NCBI RefSeq assembly: GCF_000359125.1
Contig: NZ_CAAF010000059.1
Coordinates: 1 to 44,200, forward strand
Reading direction: 5' to 3'
From: Mesorhizobium sp. STM 4661
GTDB taxonomy: Bacteria; Pseudomonadota; Alphaproteobacteria; Rhizobiales; Rhizobiaceae
DNA: 44,200 nt
A program made the translations under genes and the position numbers. Within the stretch, counting starts at the first letter, position 1; every line of letters begins with the position of its first letter. This document shows positions 41,969-44,200 of the stretch, one piece after another. Under the pieces are notes generated by a model that saw nothing but the letters and a program-made list of their open reading frames with translations, had not been told where the DNA came from and ran no database searches.

Positions 41969-42999
41969 CCTGCCTCCCCTGACCCTGCGCCATACCCTAG
42001 TGGCGGGCAGTGGCCTGCTTTCGATTCTGCTTGCATGCTCTTGGTTTCGCCATTTGTGCGCGTATGTCGCCATGGTCACGGTAGGGGCAGGCTGGTCTAC
42101 TGTCCTCGTCTGTTTAGATGAGGCAAACCGGGTTTGGATCGCGCTGCGGCATCACACGTCGGTAAGCTTTGGCGTGGATCAACGCTCAGAGCCGGCAAAC
42201 TCAACCGCCTGGCACTCGCAACAGCCATGTGGCTGGCCTTCGCAACACGCATATCGTGACGCGTGGGAGAACCATTTCGCGCCCCGAACTCGAAGAATTC
42301 CGCGAACGCTTCCGCCAACGAGAGCAACCGAAAACCGCGCTTCGACGACCATGCGGCTGCCGGTACCCGGCATTCGCTCAAATATTGGTTTGAGGGGCCT
42401 TGCCCGCTTGGTCACGCTCCTGGCCGTGGACCGGAATCTCGATGCGCTGGCTGAACCGCATTTCGGTCAGAACCTTGCCTTGAGAGAGCGTGCCTCTAGA
42501 CGAGCGGCAGATAGGCCGAACTCGGCCACATGCGACTCGGTAACCTCGGCTGCCGAAGAGACCGAGGGGGAGTGAGCACCTGCCATTCTATGTCCACAAC
42601 AAATTCAGTCGCGATGGTGAGGATACAATCTGGTTCACACCCTGCTTTAATCTCCGCCAACTTTACCGGCAGTCTGACAGATTTTGTGAAACGCCAACAA
42701 AGAATCTGCCTATGAAATATTCCTTAAACTGAAGTAGCCAAAATGGTTGGCACTAATCTAGTATATTTGTGCAGAGCCACAGTCTAATAAAGTGACGATC
42801 AAGAATTTTATCTGCAAAGGAGGTGTCTTTTTTTGACACAGTTTTGTATTGGTCAAGGCAACCAGCTTTCCAACTCTCAGAATCCTATCGGCGATCAATG
42901 TTTCTATCAAAGGGTGTTGGTATGTGATTTGTCGCTAATATACGTCCTCTAGTAGGCAGGCAGCCGCGGGGCGCTATCGAATGAGAAAAAGGATTGTAG
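41969..42999. other. Long intergenic region, right part AT-rich
   Basis: About 1 kb without a supportable gene, separating divergent units. The left two-thirds is GC-rich and contains short overlapping frames on both strands (42169-42590) with no recognised motif, perhaps decayed coding DNA. From about 42690 the DNA turns clearly AT-rich, as expected for a promoter of the RTX gene or foreign DNA. A short inverted repeat, GTGTC, seven T, GACAC, lies at 42824-42840. A TTGACA hexamer at 42833-42838 has no matching -10 box. Confidence 0.45.
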
Positions 43000-44200
43000 A
43001 TGGCTCTCCATTTTGCCGCTGGCGGATCCGCCGGCGAAGTTGCAACCGCCGGCTTCAACCTGGTTGATGTTCAAACCGTCGAGCAGCTCAACGAATTGCC
43101 AGAGGGCTCGAAAGGCCTGATCTGGCTCAATGAGGGCGAAGGGGTAACCCAGTCCTTTATCGACAAAGTCACCCCCTTCATCGGCAATCCAAAGCTGTAT
43201 GGGTTTTTTCTCGTCGATGAGCCGGATCCAACCGGCAAGTACCACACAAAGGTGGACGCGGCCGATCTGAAGGCGGAATCCGACTACATCCATTCCAATT
43301 TGCCGGGCGCCAAGACCTTCATCACCCTGATGGACATGGGCTCTGCCGCAAACCCGAATTATGCCAATACCTACAACTCTGCCAACACGAATATCGATCT
43401 GTTCGGCTTAGACCCGTATCCGGTGCGCACGGGCTCAAGCACCGTCGACTACGACATGATCGACAGATCCGTGGCTGCCGCGGTGGCCTCGGGCATCCCG
43501 ATCAGCCAGATCGTTCCGGTCTATCAGACGTTTGGCGGCGGCAATTGGACGACCAACACGGGCGGCAAATATGTCATGCCCTCAACGGACCAGTTGCAGA
43601 CCATGATGGACCATTGGCAAAAGCTGGTTCCCAATCCCGCCTTCGACTTCGCCTATGCCTGGGGCCAGCAGGAAGGCGACACCGCGCTTGAGAACTCTCC
43701 GACACTGCAAGCCTTCTTCAGGGAACACAATCAGAGTGATGCCGGGACACCGACTGCTCCCACCACGCCGACTGACCCCACAACGCCAACTGCTCCCACT
43801 GCGCCGACTGACCCCACAACGCCAACTGCTCCCACCGAGCCGACTGCCCCCACCACGCCGACTGCTCCCACAACGCCGACTGCCCCCACAACGCCCGCTA
43901 CCTCTCCTGCCAATGATATTTTGGATGGCACCAACGGCGCCGATGTGCTCCACCGAGCCGGTGCCCACACGATGACCGGCCATGGCGGCAACGACGATTA
44001 CTATGTCGACAATGCCGGCGACAGGGTGGTCGAGTCCTCTGGCCAAGGTCAAGACAGGGTGTGGACCTCCGTGAGCTCTGCGCTCTCGGCCGGCTCGTCG
44101 ATTGAAGTCCTTGGCACCACGAAGGACGCCGGCACCACGGCAATCAACCTGACCGGCAACGAGTTGGACCAAACCATCCAGGGCAATGCCGGCGCCAACG
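43000..44200 (+). CDS. RTX-type secreted protein with N-terminal glycoside-hydrolase-like domain (3' end beyond window)
   Basis: At least 400 codons, open to the window edge, found by translating from ATG 43000 (AAGG site 7 bases upstream). Residues 1-245 form a globular domain with a TIM-barrel-like rhythm (YGFFLVDEPDPTGKY, DLFGLDPYPVRTG, FDFAYAWGQQEGD), possibly a glycoside hydrolase with acidic residues in VDEPD. Residues ~248-302 are a Pro/Thr linker. Then hemolysin-type calcium-binding repeats start: NDILDGTNGADVL and MTGHGGNDDYYVDNAGDRVVE. There is no N-terminal signal peptide, as expected for type I secretion with a C-terminal signal beyond the window. The PrsD/PrsE-type pair at 15407-18526 is a plausible exporter. 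An EPS-cleaving or EPS-binding role is possible but unproven. Confidence 0.85.
   Translation, partial: MALHFAAGGSAGEVATAGFNLVDVQTVEQLNELPEGSKGLIWLNEGEGVTQSFIDKVTPFIGNPKLYGFFLVDEPDPTGKYHTKVDAADLKAESDYIHSNLPGAKTFITLMDMGSAANPNYANTYNSANTNIDLFGLDPYPVRTGSSTVDYDMIDRSVAAAVASGIPISQIVPVYQTFGGGNWTTNTGGKYVMPSTDQLQTMMDHWQKLVPNPAFDFAYAWGQQEGDTALENSPTLQAFFREHNQSDAGTPTAPTTPTDPTTPTAPTAPTDPTTPTAPTEPTAPTTPTAPTTPTAPTTPATSPANDILDGTNGADVLHRAGAHTMTGHGGNDDYYVDNAGDRVVESSGQGQDRVWTSVSSALSAGSSIEVLGTTKDAGTTAINLTGNELDQTIQGNAGAN
43747..43905 (+). repeat. Tandem coding repeat for a Pro-Thr-rich linker
   Basis: About 159 bases of imperfect repeats built on ACGCCGACTGCCCCCACA-like units encode alternating Thr-Pro pairs with Ala, Asp or Glu between (PTAPTTPTDPTTPTAPT...). 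It joins the catalytic-like domain to the RTX repeats as a stiff, extended linker and is prone to length change by slippage. Confidence 0.85.

Noticed and set aside
42169..42590. Possible transposase or regulator remnant on either strand
   Set aside because: Short overlapping frames without any motif I could name.
42833..42838. TTGACA as a sigma-70 -35 box for the RTX gene
   Set aside because: No -10 hexamer at 16-18 bases spacing; it is also part of a short hairpin.
43747..43905. CRISPR-like array
   Set aside because: Repeats are short, without spacers, and in frame with a protein; they encode a Pro-Thr linker.

Overview
The window looks like chromosomal DNA of a GC-rich alphaproteobacterium of the Rhizobiales, most likely Mesorhizobium or a close relative. 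This is inferred from gene families, not from a database match: PrsD/PrsE-type secretion, an ExoF-like export protein, an HWE-family histidine kinase, an LpsL-like epimerase and an RTX protein all sit around an exopolysaccharide (EPS) locus. No rRNA, tRNA or CRISPR array was seen.

Layout. (1) 1-4852: an AraC regulator divergent from an MFS exporter, with a nested palindrome between them; then a Tat-signal short-chain dehydrogenase, a DedA-family gene broken by one in-frame TGA, and a PmtA-like methyltransferase. (2) 4853-6602: a gene-poor stretch with decayed fragments, including a 3-hydroxyacyl-CoA dehydrogenase tail, and a rhizobial-type palindrome. (3) 6603-14226: a compact five-gene plus-strand operon encoding an adenylation-thiolation-thioesterase protein, an NAD-synthase-like amidating ligase, an AsnB-type amidotransferase, an acyl-CoA/acyl-ACP ligase and a stand-alone acyl carrier protein. 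A PrmC-like methyltransferase faces it. This is the best candidate for an undescribed pathway. (4) 15407-18526: type I secretion ATPase and adaptor (PrsD/PrsE type). (5) 24850-18702, minus strand: a six-gene operon with nucleotidyltransferase, DegT aminotransferase, PglC/WcaJ-type phosphoglycosyltransferase, LegB-like 4,6-dehydratase, exported beta-propeller and ExoF-like export protein. It looks like synthesis and loading of a 4-amino-4,6-dideoxy sugar as first sugar, plus outer-membrane export. (6) 25380-28844: a regulatory island with a NarL-type response regulator, an HWE/PAS histidine kinase and a LuxR-type regulator, followed by a UDP-glucuronate-epimerase-like gene (29116-30183). (7) 30231-32674: a decayed IS21-family element carrying foreign genes between two identical 97-bp repeats. 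(8) 41968-32958, minus strand: a second EPS operon with GT4 glycosyltransferase, O-antigen-ligase/Wzy-like polymerase, a second AsnB, a Wzc/ExoP-like co-polymerase with a degenerate ATPase site, and a protein fusing a P-loop kinase-like domain to a Wzx-like flippase. (9) 43000-end: an RTX-type secreted protein with a Pro/Thr-rich linker, cut by the window edge.

Read together, regions 5, 6 and 8 form an almost complete Wzx/Wzy-type EPS machine: first-sugar synthesis, loading, elongation, flipping, polymerisation, length control and outer-membrane export, with regulators in the middle. Region 4 would secrete RTX proteins such as the one at the right edge. Region 3 and the two AsnB proteins suggest that an amide or acyl group is built and possibly attached to the polymer or released as a small molecule. 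That link is inference from gene order.
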